From: Coenobita brevimanus
Taxonomy: Eukaryota; Arthropoda; Malacostraca; Decapoda; Coenobitidae
Direction: 5' to 3'
NCBI GenBank assembly: GCA_032717465.1
Contig: CM064715.1
Location: 41,819,159 to 41,883,158, forward strand
DNA: 64,000 nucleotides
Below the pieces are notes generated by a model, which did not search any database, had not been told where the DNA came from, and was given only the letters and a program-made list of their open reading frames with translations. Made by a program: the position numbers and the translations under genes. Of this stretch, positions 1 through 10,619 are shown one piece after another. Position 1 is the stretch's first letter, and the number at the start of each line of letters is the position of its first letter.

Positions 1-1287
1 CATCCTCTCCACATGGCCAAACCACCTCAGTGTGTTCCTCATAACGCTTCCTATCACATCCACATCCACACCACAACGCTCCTTTATATCCTCATTCGTC
101 AGCCTGTCTCTCCACGTTACTCCACAGGCTCCCCTTAAATAACTCATTTCCACTGCTCTCACTCTTGACTTGTGTCCTTCCAACAATGTCCAGGCTTCAC
201 TTCCATACATTAGAGTTGGTATCACAATACTGTCATGTAGTAACTTTTTTACTTCCATGCTCACTTCCCTGTTCCTTATCACTGCTTTCAAGGAACCAGC
301 AACCTTTCTTCCCTGCTGTACCCTTTCAAGCACTTCACCCTCCAAACCTCCATCCTTACTCATCACACTACCCAAATACTTAAACGTACTCACATTTTCC
401 AATTCCTCACCATCCAACCTCGCTGTACATTCACTGACTTCACCTCTCTCAAAAACCATCACTTTACTCTTCCCTACATTCACCTTTAGGTTCCGTTTCT
501 TACACACTCTCTCAAACTCATCCACCAAGCCTTGCAGCTCCCCTTCGTCTTCACTCAACAACACAGTATCATCTGCAAACAACAGTACAGGGAGTTTCCA
601 AACACTATCCTCTCTCACCAGGGCCACTCCAACATCCACTACCCTACCTTGTACCTCTTTTATTACCCCATCCATGTACAGATTGAACAACCATGGAGAC
701 ATGACACATCCCTGTTTCAAACCAACTTTCAAAGAGAAAAATTCACTTAGTTCACCATCCACACGCACTGTAGCCTTCGCACCATCGTACATACACTTCA
801 CAGCATTCAACAACTTCCCATCTACTCCATATATTCTTAACACTTTCCACAATCCTTGTCTATCCACCCTGTCATATGCTTTCTCCAAATCCATGAAAGC
901 CGCATACAACTTCTTTCCCTTCTCTAGAAACTTTTCCACTAAAGATCTAAGAATGAATATCTGATCTACACAACCTCTTCCCTTCCTAAAGCCTCCCTGT
1001 TCTTCTCCAACTAATTTCTCTGTTCTTTCTCTAACTCTGTCTATAAGTATCCTACCATACACTTTTCCTATTATACTAAGAAGACAAATGCCCCTATGAT
1101 TACCACACACTTCTTTTTCCCCTTTTCCTTTGTACAATGGAATAATTATACCTGACTTCCAATCCTCCGGGACTCTACCTTCCTCCCAGGCCAATCTGCA
1201 CATCTTCCACATCCATTCTACTACTATCTCTCCCCCATGCTTCAGCATTTCACCACACACTCCATCAATTCCTGGGGCTTTCCCCAT
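1..1287 (-). CDS. Partial reverse transcriptase ORF of RTE-like LINE (group A), open to the window edge
   Basis: On the minus strand the frame is open from a Met codon at 1287 to base 1, about 429 codons, and continues beyond the window. Landmarks in order are GKAPGIDG, a RT-0/1 stretch ending LYKGKG, NHRGICLLS, GGFRKGRGCVDQ, motif A FMDLEKAYDRVD, KVGLKQGCVMSPWLF, the catalytic box LFADDTVLL, and the downstream YGSEAWTL and RWFGHVERM segment. FADD is intact, so the polymerase core could be functional on sequence alone. Such proteins copy their own RNA at a nicked target (target-primed reverse transcription). No endonuclease is joined to it here. Upstream of GKAPGIDG the sequence switches to another LINE group (1288-1593). 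The RTE-like assignment comes from remembered motif order and is fairly but not fully certain. Confidence 0.8.
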   Translation of the reverse strand, partial: MGKAPGIDGVCGEMLKHGGEIVVEWMWKMCRLAWEEGRVPEDWKSGIIIPLYKGKGEKEVCGNHRGICLLSIIGKVYGRILIDRVRERTEKLVGEEQGGFRKGRGCVDQIFILRSLVEKFLEKGKKLYAAFMDLEKAYDRVDRQGLWKVLRIYGVDGKLLNAVKCMYDGAKATVRVDGELSEFFSLKVGLKQGCVMSPWLFNLYMDGVIKEVQGRVVDVGVALVREDSVWKLPVLLFADDTVLLSEDEGELQGLVDEFERVCKKRNLKVNVGKSKVMVFERGEVSECTARLDGEELENVSTFKYLGSVMSKDGGLEGEVLERVQQGRKVAGSLKAVIRNREVSMEVKKLLHDSIVIPTLMYGSEAWTLLEGHKSRVRAVEMSYLRGACGVTWRDRLTNEDIKERCGVDVDVIGSVMRNTLRWFGHVERM

Positions 1288-1593
1288 GCATCTTTAATAT
1301 CCCCACTGTTCACCACTACCCTTCCTTCATCATTCTTCACACACTGCTCACCTATAATATCCCGATTATCCCTCTTCATCTCATCACTTCATCACCTTAA
1401 ATATCATATTTTTCCTTTCCACACTATTTAGGTTATCAAACATAAGTCTCGGTGACTCAGACTTCGCCCTGTATACCTCTCTTCTAGCCCTACGCTTGGC
1501 AGCCAAGTATTCCTCCTTCCTATAATGATAATCATCATAATCATCCGGGAAGGGTGAGGAGTAGCAATGTCCAGACAGCCCAAATTTGCCCAA
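1288..1593 (-). mobile_element. Linker fragment of a different RTE-like LINE (group B) joined to group A
   Basis: The minus-strand translation contains KEEYLAAKRRARREVYRAK followed by ERKNMIFKVMK and, in another frame, VVNSGDIKDAW. I recognise this as the endonuclease-to-RT linker of the group B type. Group A copies elsewhere (29.4, 34.1 and 53.8 kb) instead carry a VEAIKK-like sequence directly upstream of GKAPGIDG. The junction falls at the shared GGGGAAAG, and the two frames differ by one base across it, so the chimera is not one continuous protein. Confidence 0.6.
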
Positions 1594-2040
1594 TCCAATG
1601 GGCTACGCTTCCATTCGCTCACCATTCAAGCCCCCAGAATCCTGGCTCTGTATGATACACCAAAAACATTGACCACGTTCTGTAGCTTCAAATAAACGTA
1701 TCCGAGAGTCAATAATAATAATAGTAATAATAATAATAATAAAAATGCAGTACCCCAGTCTGCAGTCCACATACAGTATATGCTGGCTACAGTTTACATA
1801 TCGAAGGGACAAAAAAAATGTCATCATATGCTGAATTAATCTGCCTTCCAATACAAAGAATTACAGAAATCTGCCTATATCACACTCCAGGGGTTGTTGT
1901 TGATCAACCCTTGTCTGTCTAGATGAGCAGACCCATCAACTGCAGGGAAGCAACTGCCCTTCCCATGCACTGAGTCTGTATTCCCTTGCGGCTGACAGCG
2001 GGGAATAGTGTAAAAGTTTAGTTCCTGGATGGATGTCACA
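1594..2040. other. Unassigned spacer with (TAA)n microsatellite
   Basis: No coding signal is visible. A short imperfect ATA/TAA trinucleotide run lies at about 1711-1743. Nothing else is recognised. Confidence 0.5.
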
Positions 2041-2759
2041 TTTGGGTAATTCCACGAAGATGTCAACCTTTTGCGTCAAAATCAGAATTGCTTACAAGTA
2101 AATTAATTATACATCATTTTAAAGCTTAATCATTGAATTTTATGAATCTGAAGAGAAAGAGAGCCTAAACTGTCAACTTGGGGAGCTGCATAAAAAACTG
2201 TCATGTTATGTCACCAAAGAAAAACCAGTGCTGAATATAGCAACTTTCATAACATCATTGACCAGAGTATGTTATTGTTTGGAATGCTGACATTGTGTTT
2301 TACTGAAAATGTGTCTATTTGAGTTGTGATTGACACTACAGTTGTTTACATATACTGTATGTTGTGGTCAGAATGTAGGATGACCTTTAAATGGAAGTAT
2401 TTCAGGAGTAACATGTCTCATGTTTTTTCCCCATTTTTCCAATATACAATTAACAAACTGGAGAATACCAACATAACTTTATATTATAAACAGGCATCCC
2501 AAGGCCTTAATAATGTAACGCTGGGATACTTTGAAATAAACCCTGGTAAGCCATATGGTCTGTCACACACGTTACATGCCCACTGTGAGGAACGTTACCA
2601 GAAAATGATGTAAAGTTTCTCACACACACCTTTGAACAAAAAATCAAAGTACCTGCACTGAAGTCCAATGATAAAACCCCTATGTTTGTAATTTAGTATG
2701 TTATCTTTAAGTTTTTATTCTTTCCAAACAGTAAATTGATTTTGCCTGGTACCTGGTGA

Positions 2760-3266
2760 GTGTGCTTTACCATCATGTCTGCAATGACTCCAGCTGATTA
2801 TTTGAATTCTGCTGGTATTCATTTTACACATGTATCATTGTGGACTACTGGGGCAGCAGCCCACTTCAAGAATAGGTATTCTATGGCAGCTCTAACCTCT
2901 TACAAAGCCATCCACAACTGCACTGCTAAATGGAACTTTCAAGAAAGTTATTATGGCAAGGGCCCTCATGATAGGATTGGGGCTTTACTAAAACGGAATG
3001 TCTACAAGCGACTTTTGCAAGGTCGCTGTACAGTAAGGTCTGCTGTAGAATTTTATGAGGAGGCTGAACAAATAACAGATAAAACTGAACTAATGTATGT
3101 GTCTACTGAACATATAAACACTGAGAAGTCAAGATATGTACAGATCTGGAAAAACTGTAAGGCAGCAAAATTCATTCAGCAGTGCAGGTCAGTAAAACCT
3201 CTTGGCCACTGTAAAGTAGCATTGTATCATTTGACTGCAGACCAATCACCTTTTAAGCAGTGCTAA
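2760..3266 (+). pseudogene. Transposase-like segment with FKNR...YYGKG...LKR motif
   Basis: A 168-codon open frame without a convincing initiator; the first ATG is at 2775. The central part reads GAAAHFKNRYSMAAL, then WNFQESYYGKGPHDRIG and LLKRNVYKRLLQG. I recall a widespread invertebrate family with a DGxxxQFKxR...HGKGxxDGxGGxxKR pattern that behaves like a transposable-element protein, but I cannot name it. The acidic residue expected just before the GAAA stretch is replaced (WTTG here), suggesting loss of function. A pyrimidine-rich AG lies at about 2730, so an upstream exon is possible. The following frame at 3345 looks like the C-terminal part of the same protein. Confidence 0.5.
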
Positions 3267-3344
3267 CTTCAGGAGACTGGCTATGATCCACAATCTGACT
3301 CCAGTACTAGCAGTGATAGGGAAGGTACACCATCTCTTGCAGAA

Positions 3345-3692
3345 ATGTCAGAGTCATTCATGTCCCAGCCTGAGCCACAGAGTACTACTGATATTGAGGC
3401 AGCACGAAAACCATCCCCAGGTAACCATGTACTAGTTCATTACGCTACCAAGAAGCTGTCGAAGCATTATGTTGCAGTGGTAGAATCAGTTCCGGAGCCA
3501 GGCATGTTTGAAGTTAATTATTTAAGAAAGAGAAGCACTGACAAAATGGGTGATAGTCAGTTTCATTTTCCTGACAACCTGGACAGAGACGAGATCTCAG
3601 AGGATATGGTTGTGCAGGTATTGCCAACTCCTCAGGTGTCAAGAATGACATGCACATTCAAAGAGGTGAACTTTCCTTCCTCAATTAATTAG
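3345..3692 (+). pseudogene. C-terminal segment of the same unassigned transposase-like protein
   Basis: 115 codons starting with an ATG, in a different register from the upstream segment. A small globular stretch (HVLVHYATKKLSKHYVAVV, then FEVNYLRKR and FHFPDNLDRDEI) is followed by a DMVVQVLPTP motif and a short tail. The stretch from VLV to LRKR looks like a small beta-barrel C-terminal domain. It probably continued the 2760-3266 frame before a stop or splice at about 3265-3345. Function is not known to me. Confidence 0.45.
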
Positions 3693-4439
3693 TCTAAAAG
3701 GATGAATTTTCCATCTTCGATGAGCAAGTAGTTGATCTTTGTCTTGTTTATATCGCTGTTGTGATATACAGGTAAGCTTATCATGTAACTTTCATATCTC
3801 TTACTGACTGTAGGGTTACCTACATGTTATAAGGTAATTTCTGTTCATAATATTCAAAATTACATTGTTCTTTTCCGCTGCATCACCCCCAACCCTGGTT
3901 TACAAGAATCATGTTTTGGTTAATTTATCGTGTTTCACATTAATACATGACTTCCATTGTTTTGTGATACAATTACTGTAACCTTCATAAAAGATGATTT
4001 TGTAATTATATGAGAAATATAAATCGCACAAGTAACTTTTCTCACTTTTCCTGTTACGTGTCTCACGGTCACATTTTCCTTAACAGTAGTAAAATTCTTA
4101 GGGGAAACAGAATTTGCTGGCTGTGATTATGATCCTCATACACTGACATATGACTGATATAAAGCACTTCTTGACCTAACCAGTAAAATCACAGAGTTAT
4201 TGAAAATACTCACGCAAAGTAAAAGGTGTGGTAGCATCAAGGTAACGTTTCTCACGCCACTTTTAAAAATTTATATAAAATCAGAATAAAAACATGAATA
4301 ATCTGACCATGGCATAATGTATTGCGAAGTGTTGGTAGTATACCTTGCAAACAGCATTTATTTATATTGCCTACATAATACAAGTGAGAGTAGATCACTA
4401 ACTTATCTGAATATAACGTTTCTCACGATGGAATGACCC

Positions 4440-4850
4440 ATTTACATCTCTCCACTCAGTTAACAGGGGACCATAGTTGGCTCCACTTCACCTCATAAAA
4501 TGGTTCACCTCACAAAAATGGTTATCACTCACAGGTGTAAGTGTGTTCCTGGGTTATAGAAGTGAAATCAAAAGTACATTCAAGTCCCTTCCTTCCTCTC
4601 AACTCTTCCATTGCAAATCTAGCCCTCCCAGGCGTAGCATTCAAGAACACACATCACATCCATCTAATCACTGTCCTCTGTATGTCTGAGCCAATGAATA
4701 TCCTCTTCCTTTACTGCCCATGTCTCACTACCATCCAGCATTACACTCCTAACACATGTCCAAGATTAATATAATTTCCTGACCAACACATATACAACAT
4801 AAGGTCCAATACTAGACTTCCTTTACTTAGCCTAAGGTGCCTTCATGTGG
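4440..4850 (-). mobile_element. Group B LINE fragment (minus) and flanking repeat
   Basis: Bases 4580-4765 on the minus strand match the segment encoding the MLYGSETWAVK-like region of group B at 13085 and 62380. The stretch is short and broken, with no open frame. Bases 4440-4580 are unassigned. Confidence 0.55.
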
Positions 4851-5082
4851 TGGCACTGATGCGTGTGAGTGGTGGAGCTGCCCAGGTATTTAAACATCCC
4901 TCAACACCTTCCCTATCTCTGCATGGAGGAGGATGGAAAAAAAAAAAAAATGTTCATCCTTGGTTTGTATAAATCCACCAACTATGTAAATTAAAATAAA
5001 AAAAGAACTGACGCTAAAGAGGGATGCCTTCACCTGGTGACACTAATATACAACCTCCCTCAACCCACAATTTCAAATAAGG

Positions 5083-5330
5083 AGGATGGTGGAGAGGATG
5101 GAGAGTGAGAGGCTAATGAAGATAATGTATGTGAGTGAGGTGGAGGGGAGGAGAGGGAGGGGGAGGCCAAGGATGAGATGGAGGAATGGAGTGGAGAGGT
5201 ATATGAGAGAGAGGGGTGTGAGCTGGGACCAGGGCAGTGAAATGGTGGGGGACAGGGCAACATGGAGGAGATTTGTTTGTGGACAACCCTTACGGGATAA
5301 AGGCGTCTGGTAATAGATAGACAGAGAGAT
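5083..5330 (+). mobile_element. Group A RTE-like LINE, 3' end only
   Basis: About 245 bp match the extreme 3' end of group A. The translation gives GRGRPRMRWRNGVERYMRE and then WRRFVCGQP, and the copy ends in GGCGTCTGGTAATAGATAGACAG, a degraded form of the (GATA)n tail. It is 5'-truncated. Confidence 0.8.
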
Positions 5331-5580
5331 AGGATGGTGGACTGCAGGAGAAGAGCAACATCAGCCTGCAGTCCACTATATTTCACAATCTACCTTTTGA
5401 TTCACTTTCATCAACCGAGATACATGAAAGCAACAAAACCACACGTGCCCTATGGTAACATGCCACACATACCTTCACTATAAGCGTGCACATGCGTACA
5501 CACACAGAGGGAGTCAATCGAGGCAGACGTGCGACATCGGAGCTCCGTACCGAACCAACACGGCCAGTGGCATTACCTAA
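5331..5580. other. Unassigned spacer
   Basis: No gene seen. A piece at about 5340-5390 (GGACTGCAGG...GCAACATCAGCCTGCAGTCC) resembles a piece at 63155-63190 and may belong to another low-copy repeat. Confidence 0.35.
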
Positions 5581-5789
5581 ATTAGTATCTTTGTATGAGT
5601 CAAGCTCTGTACCAGGTTAGACTAAATGATTTTTCATTATTAAAAGAAAAAAAAAAAAAGTTTAAACAAGACTTGTTCAAACAGAAAAGAGAACAAAGAC
5701 GAAAGAATGCGCTGAGTCAGCTGAGGTTTGTTTAGACTACAGCTGCACGGGGAATGTAAGTACATACTCTGTTCTTTTAGTATTGCAAA

Positions 5790-6758
5790 ATGGATACATA
5801 CTTTAGTAAAGCAAATTTGGAAAAGAAAAGGGATAAAAGTAGAAAGCAAAATGATGATTTCTACCAAGAACTGGTTGAAGTGGAGACTCACAACAGACTG
5901 GTTGAACGTGTAAACAAACTAGAAATGGCTTTCAAAAATGAAATTGATGAAATAAAGAAGCAGATGCACTTGCAAAAGGAAGAAATAGAAAAACTAGGAA
6001 GAGAGGCCAACAAGAAAGACACAACCATTAGTGAACTATCAGTGGAACTGTTTACACTTAGGAAGAAAATGATTGAAATGACAAGTACAGTAGTCAATCA
6101 CGAGAGTGCTATGGAAGAGTTCAAAAATGACACAGAGACAATTAGGCAAGTAAGCAGTCTTACAGACCAGAGCAGTGATTTTGAGGAGAAGATAACACAG
6201 GTGAATGAAGCTGTGCAAAGCTACAAAAATGATGTGGAATCCACGTATGCTGAAATGGTGAAAGTAAAGAAAGACTTAGAAACAAGGGCGAAGGAGAAAA
6301 CCATTAAACAGGAAGTGAAAATAATAATCCAAAACAATCCAAAGTTAGTCACAGATTCAGTAGATATAAACAAATCTATAGTAATCACTGGTATAGAAGA
6401 GGAAGAAGTAAAAAACAAGATCACAAGAGACAAAATGGAGATGGCAAATGTAATGAGCTTACTGAAAGAAGTAACAGAGGAAATCTGTAGTAAAGACATA
6501 GAGGAACACAAAAGGTTAGGGAAATACGAGAAAAACAAGACAAGACCTCTAAAGGTGACTTTCCAAAGTGTAAACACTGCGGAAGAGATACTAAAAAATG
6601 CAAAGAATCTTATGAAAAAAGAGGAGTTCAAAAATGTATGGATAAAAAGATGCCTAACACAAGAGGAACTGGAATTACTGAAAGAGAAAAGGGAGGAAGC
6701 AAAAACAAAAAATGAGGGAAGATCAGAAGAGGAGAAGAAATTTTTTTTTACAAAGTAA
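5790..6758 (+). CDS. LINE ORF1 nucleic-acid-binding protein (group D)
   Basis: 322 codons from ATG 5790. The protein is highly charged, with a long heptad-like coiled coil over roughly residues 35-185. It then has a compact segment containing IVITGIEEEEVKN, the basic KRLGKYEKNKTRPLKVTF, and an ending typical of LINE ORF1 proteins, which trimerise and chaperone the element RNA in ribonucleoprotein particles. Its end is abnormal. A run of nine T at 6742-6750 gives FFFTK and a stop. With seven T the frame would instead run on through YKVIGLQVRKWYTNR to a stop, which is how I expect this family to end. The start is the first ATG in a long open frame. Confidence 0.75.
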   Translation: MDTYFSKANLEKKRDKSRKQNDDFYQELVEVETHNRLVERVNKLEMAFKNEIDEIKKQMHLQKEEIEKLGREANKKDTTISELSVELFTLRKKMIEMTSTVVNHESAMEEFKNDTETIRQVSSLTDQSSDFEEKITQVNEAVQSYKNDVESTYAEMVKVKKDLETRAKEKTIKQEVKIIIQNNPKLVTDSVDINKSIVITGIEEEEVKNKITRDKMEMANVMSLLKEVTEEICSKDIEEHKRLGKYEKNKTRPLKVTFQSVNTAEEILKNAKNLMKKEEFKNVWIKRCLTQEELELLKEKREEAKTKNEGRSEEEKKFFFTK

Positions 6759-6849
6759 TAGGATTGCAGGTACGAAAGTGGTACACAAACAGGATGGAAT
6801 AAAAAGGAGGAAGGTAGTAAAACCATGTCATGACAAGTATATAAACAAG

Positions 6850-9698
6850 ATGATAAAGTTGCTGTACTCAAATGTGGATGGAATGGTATCTAAATTACTA
6901 GAGATGAATGATTATGTCAGAGAAAATGAACCACAAATAATATGCCTAACTGAGACAAAATTAACACCAAGGATATCCAGTGACATACTAAACTTAGAGG
7001 AATACAATATATGGAGAAGAGACAGAAATTTAAAAAAAGGAGGAGGAATTATAATATTAACAAAGAAAAATCTAAAAGTCAATGAAATAAAACTAGATAT
7101 ACCATCACAAGTAGAAATGATTGCAGTAGAGATCAACACATCTGAAGGGAAAGTAATTGTAGCCAATTTGTACATGCCACCCAGATCAAACACATGGGAA
7201 AGAGATGAATATGAGGACCTGGCAGAGAGTACAATTCAGAGTTTAAGATCATTACTACATAAAATGGCAGAGAAATCGGAAAGAATTATACTAACTGGGG
7301 ATTTTAATACAATTATAAATTGGAATACTCAAGATATAATTAGCCAAGAAAGCTGTTGGGACCAAAAGCTCCTGGATCTCATGCAGGAGTTTTTCCTGAT
7401 GCAACATGTGAGGGAAACCACCAGAAAAAGAGGACTTGATGTACCTTCAGTGCTAGATCTAATATCTACTAGGCAAGAAAATGATACTGACAGTTTAATA
7501 TATCACCCTCCACTCAGCAAAAGCGATCATGCAGTACTAAATTATAACTTCAGGATAGCATATGACATAGTTAACAGCAATGACAGTTACAAAAAGAGCC
7601 TAACCTATAAAATGGGAAATTATCAAGACCTAAAGAAGTATTTCTTAGAAGCTGATTGGGAAAATGAGCTTAGAGGACAAGATTTAAATGCTGTATATAA
7701 AAAATTCTGTGAATTTTATGAAATAAAGAGTCCAGAAGTACATCCCACAGCACAAAGAAGCAGATAAGAAAATACAGAAATGGTTCAATACAGAATGTAA
7801 AAAATCAAAAGAAAGAAGAGATTTGTTGTGGAATAGATACAGAAGACACAATAGTGAAAGGGCGTATAATAATTACAAACAGGCAAGAAACGATTATACA
7901 AGAATAAGGAGGGAAGCCCAAAAAACAGTTTGAGGAGGATATAATAAATAAAAGTAGTGATCAACCAAAGCTGTTTTACAGCTACATCAGAAGCAAAACC
8001 AAAGTAAAAGATATAATACAATCCATTACGGACGAGGGAATCACTTATACACAAGAGAAAGATATTTGTGAAGCACTAAATTAGAATTTCCAATTAGTTT
8101 TTACAGAAGAAAAAAATTTTGAGAGGGACTATGTGGAACATGCATGTCTACACATACTACCAAATATACAAATAGCAGAAAAAGTAATACAGGAGGAGTT
8201 AAGTAGATTAGACAGAGGAAAAGCAAGTGGTCCTGATGAAATTTCATGTTGGGTACTACAAGAATGTGCAAAGGAGTTAAGTAAACCATTATCTTTAATT
8301 TTCAAGAAATCCTTGAGTCAAGGTAAACTACCTGATATTAGGATAAAAGCAAATATTGTCCCCTTATTCAAGAAAGGAAATAGACAAAATCCACTCAACT
8401 ACCGACCAGTATCACTGACCAGTGTTACAAGCAAGATATTAGAAATGCTTATAAGAAAAGCTTGGGTAAATCATCTACAAGAACACAGTATGATAACAAA
8501 GACAGTTTGGTTTCAGAAAAGGAAAATCATGTGTTACTAATCTGTTGAGCTACTATGACAGAGTAACAAACACAATACAGGAAAGGGAAGGATGGGTGGA
8601 CAGTATCTATTTAGATTTCAAGAAAGCTTTTGACACAGTACCACACCAAAGACTTTTATGGAACTGTACCATCAAGGAGGAATTCGAGGCAAACTGTTTT
8701 GTTGGATGCAATTCTTTCTAATAAAAAGACAAATGAGAACAGTACTAAGAGGAAACTACTCATCATGGAAAGAAGTGACTAGTGGAGTACCACAGGGTTC
8801 AGTGCTGGCACCAATCATGTTTTTAGTGTATATAAATGATATAAACAGTAACACTGGAAAAGAGAGCTATCTGAATATGTTTACTGATGATGCAAAAATA
8901 CAAAGGAGAATTACTAACACAGACTCTTGTAAAGAGCTACAAGAAGAATTAAATAAACTTCATGAATGGAGTAGTGCATGGCAAATGGAATTCAATGTGG
9001 ACAAGTGTCATGTAATCAAGTTTGGTAAAAGTGGAAAAAGACCTGATTGGGATTATAAGTTTGGAAATAAAACCTTATATACATCAGAAAGAGAGAAAGA
9101 CCTAGGTATGATTATTAATAACAGACTATCTCCGGCTGACCACATCAGCGAGAAGGTACGGAACATGTATACACTGCTTGCAAATATGAGAATAGCATTC
9201 ACATACATAAATGAAGACATGCTAAGAAGGATAATAACATCATTCATTAGACCAACCCTGGAATATGCATCAGTAGTCTGGAGTCATCATCTCAAAAAAC
9301 ACATAGACAAGATTGAAAAAGTTCAACGGGCCGCTACAAGATGGATACCAAGCTTAAGGGACCTATGTTACGAAGAAAGACTAAATAAACTGAATCTACC
9401 AACACTACAGGAGAGAAGGAAAAGAGGTGACATGATAATGCTATATAAGTGCACATCAGGGAAGGAGAAAATACACATAAATGATTACTTAACATATGGA
9501 GAAGCATCAGCAAGAGGACACTGCAAAAAACTGCATAAGAAGAGAGGTGATAAAGACGTAAGGAAATTCAGTTTCCCAAACAGAGCAATTGATCAATGGA
9601 ATGCACTACCGAATGAAATAGTGTGTGCCAAAACAATTCACAAATTTAAGGATATGTATGATAAATATGGTTTAAGACACAGGACAGTACGAGCTTGA
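6850..9698 (+). pseudogene. LINE ORF2: AP-type endonuclease and reverse transcriptase (group D), frameshifted
   Basis: From ATG 6850 the endonuclease reads YSNVDGM, then ICLTETKL, LTGDFNTIINW and SKSDHAVL, carrying the expected Asn, Glu, Asp and His residues for target nicking. The open frame stops at 7767. The linker at 7768-8130 is broken by further stops. RT resumes at 8133 with KASGPDEI and VPLFKKGNRQNPLNYRPVSL. The frame shifts near 8515 and again near 8656 around motif A (YLDFKKAFDTVPH at about 8606-8645). It then runs open from 8658 to 9698 with GVPQGSVLAP, FTDDAKI and a long C-terminal domain. The catalytic box has F-T-D-D where F/Y-A-D-D is usual; both Asp are kept. At least three frameshifts make it non-functional as read. 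Confidence 0.8.
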
Positions 9699-9760
9699 CT
9701 CATTCCTGTAAAGATACAATTAGGTAAGAACAATTAGGTAAGGTAAGAACACACACACAA

Positions 9761-10127
9761 AGATTCATATCCTGATGGGCCTGAAGCAATAACAAGAACA
9801 AAGAGGCATCACATTCACACACTTACCACATTGTACAGGCAGGTGTTGGGGTTAACGTCCATTACAGTTTCAAGTTAGCTGGGGATTCCTCTTCTTCTTC
9901 TTTCCACCTCTCTCTAGGTAGCTTCCACAGCTGACAATCAACTCACGCACCTGAAAAAATATTACACAATTAGTCCTTTCCTTCTGAACCTTAAGTTTAC
10001 CTGATAAGAAACGTAACTGGTGGCAACAAGAACAATATCATTTGGGGACAACAACAGGGTGACATGGAGGCAATTTGTTTGTGGCCACCCCTGGAGGCAT
10101 CTGGCAATAGATTTATATATATATTTT
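9761..10127 (+). mobile_element. Spacer with short group A 3' fragment
   Basis: Bases 10040-10115 (+) carry the last about 75 bp of group A (GTTTGTGGCCACCCC, then GGCATCTGGCAATAGAT) fading into a TA-rich run. The rest of the interval is unassigned. Confidence 0.6.
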
Positions 10128-10330
10128 TTTTTTTTATGCACAGAAGGAACACTCAGGCTACAAGAAAAAATAAAAACACAATAACAGAAGCCATATTCAG
10201 GACCCAATCATTTCAAGATGCTTGGACACACTGTATTTAAAACATTAAAGATCACAGACAGTACGAAATACAAAGACAGTTCCAGAGTTGACCTGTTGCA
10301 TACATGAAGTAATGAATGTAATGGTTAACT
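10128..10330 (-). mobile_element. Group C (Jockey/BS-like) LINE 3' fragment, degraded
   Basis: Bases 10190-10330 match the minus-strand copies at 17.1-17.4 and 59.8-60.0 kb (CAGTTCCAGAGTTGACC and GGTTAACTCTTGCAT are shared). The T-rich run at about 10125 marks the 3' end. No frame survives. Confidence 0.65.
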
Positions 10331-10458
10331 CTTGCATTTGAGAGTTTACATATTACAGAGTGAAAGAAAAAAAAATGTCACCATAGACTGAATTAATGTC
10401 TTTCAAAACAAATAAAGGAATCAGACTTAACAACATTCAAGAACAGACTCAGCACTCT

Positions 10459-10459
10459 T

Positions 10460-10515
<56 letters not shown>
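10459..10515. repeat. (CT)n(CA)n compound microsatellite
   Basis: A CT run passes directly into a CA run, about 57 bp in total. Confidence 0.95.
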
Positions 10516-10521
<6 letters not shown>

Positions 10522-10619
10522 GGGCGATGCCTGGTAGATTTACCCCTTAATACACTTAAAGCATCATACTAGCAAGTGCAAGTGCAATAAGATTATCATA
10601 TTGTTTATAAAGGCTCCAA

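Larger units (their letters stand above)
2044..4439 (+). mobile_element. DNA transposon with GGGTMATTCCA inverted ends, superfamily unassigned
   Basis: The left end begins GGGTAATTCCACG at 2044. The right end, read on the minus strand from 4439, begins GGGTCATTCCATCG. A 4-bp ATTT directly flanks both ends and is a candidate target duplication. A subterminal motif GTGAGGAACGTTACC at 2585-2599 recurs inverted as GGTAACGTTTCTCACG at 4241-4256 and again within the right end (about 4413-4428). This is the usual look of transposase-binding sites. Inside lie two coding remnants (2760-3266 and 3345-3692). The ends are seen directly. Calling it one element is inference, and I cannot place the superfamily; Kolobok-like is one possibility. 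Confidence 0.6.
5580..9760 (+). mobile_element. Near-complete L2/CR1-group LINE with two ORFs (group D)
   Basis: A roughly 4.2-kb element containing a coiled-coil ORF1 (5790-6758), an endonuclease plus reverse transcriptase ORF2 (6850-9698, frameshifted) and a short 3' end with repeated AATTAGGTAAG units at about 9718-9750. The C-terminal signature (FPNRAIDQWNALPNEIV) and RT motif order fit the L2/CR1/Daphne branch. The start coordinate is approximate: about 200 bp of leader precede ORF1. A second copy is at 49619-50435 and a loose RT fragment at 50440-50515. It is the only copy in the window that keeps ORF1, endonuclease and RT together. Confidence 0.8.

Noticed and set aside
170..964. 264-codon open frame on the plus strand opposite the group A reverse transcriptase
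   Set aside because: Antisense shadow: the opposite strand codes a well-conserved RT, and the same antisense frame recurs over every group A copy (for example 11644, 30668, 52766). Composition is Ser/Thr/Leu-rich without a domain.
2326..2613. 95-codon frame in the left part of the TIR transposon
   Set aside because: No recognisable motif and no support from a second copy. It overlaps the subterminal repeat at 2585. Left out as a gene.
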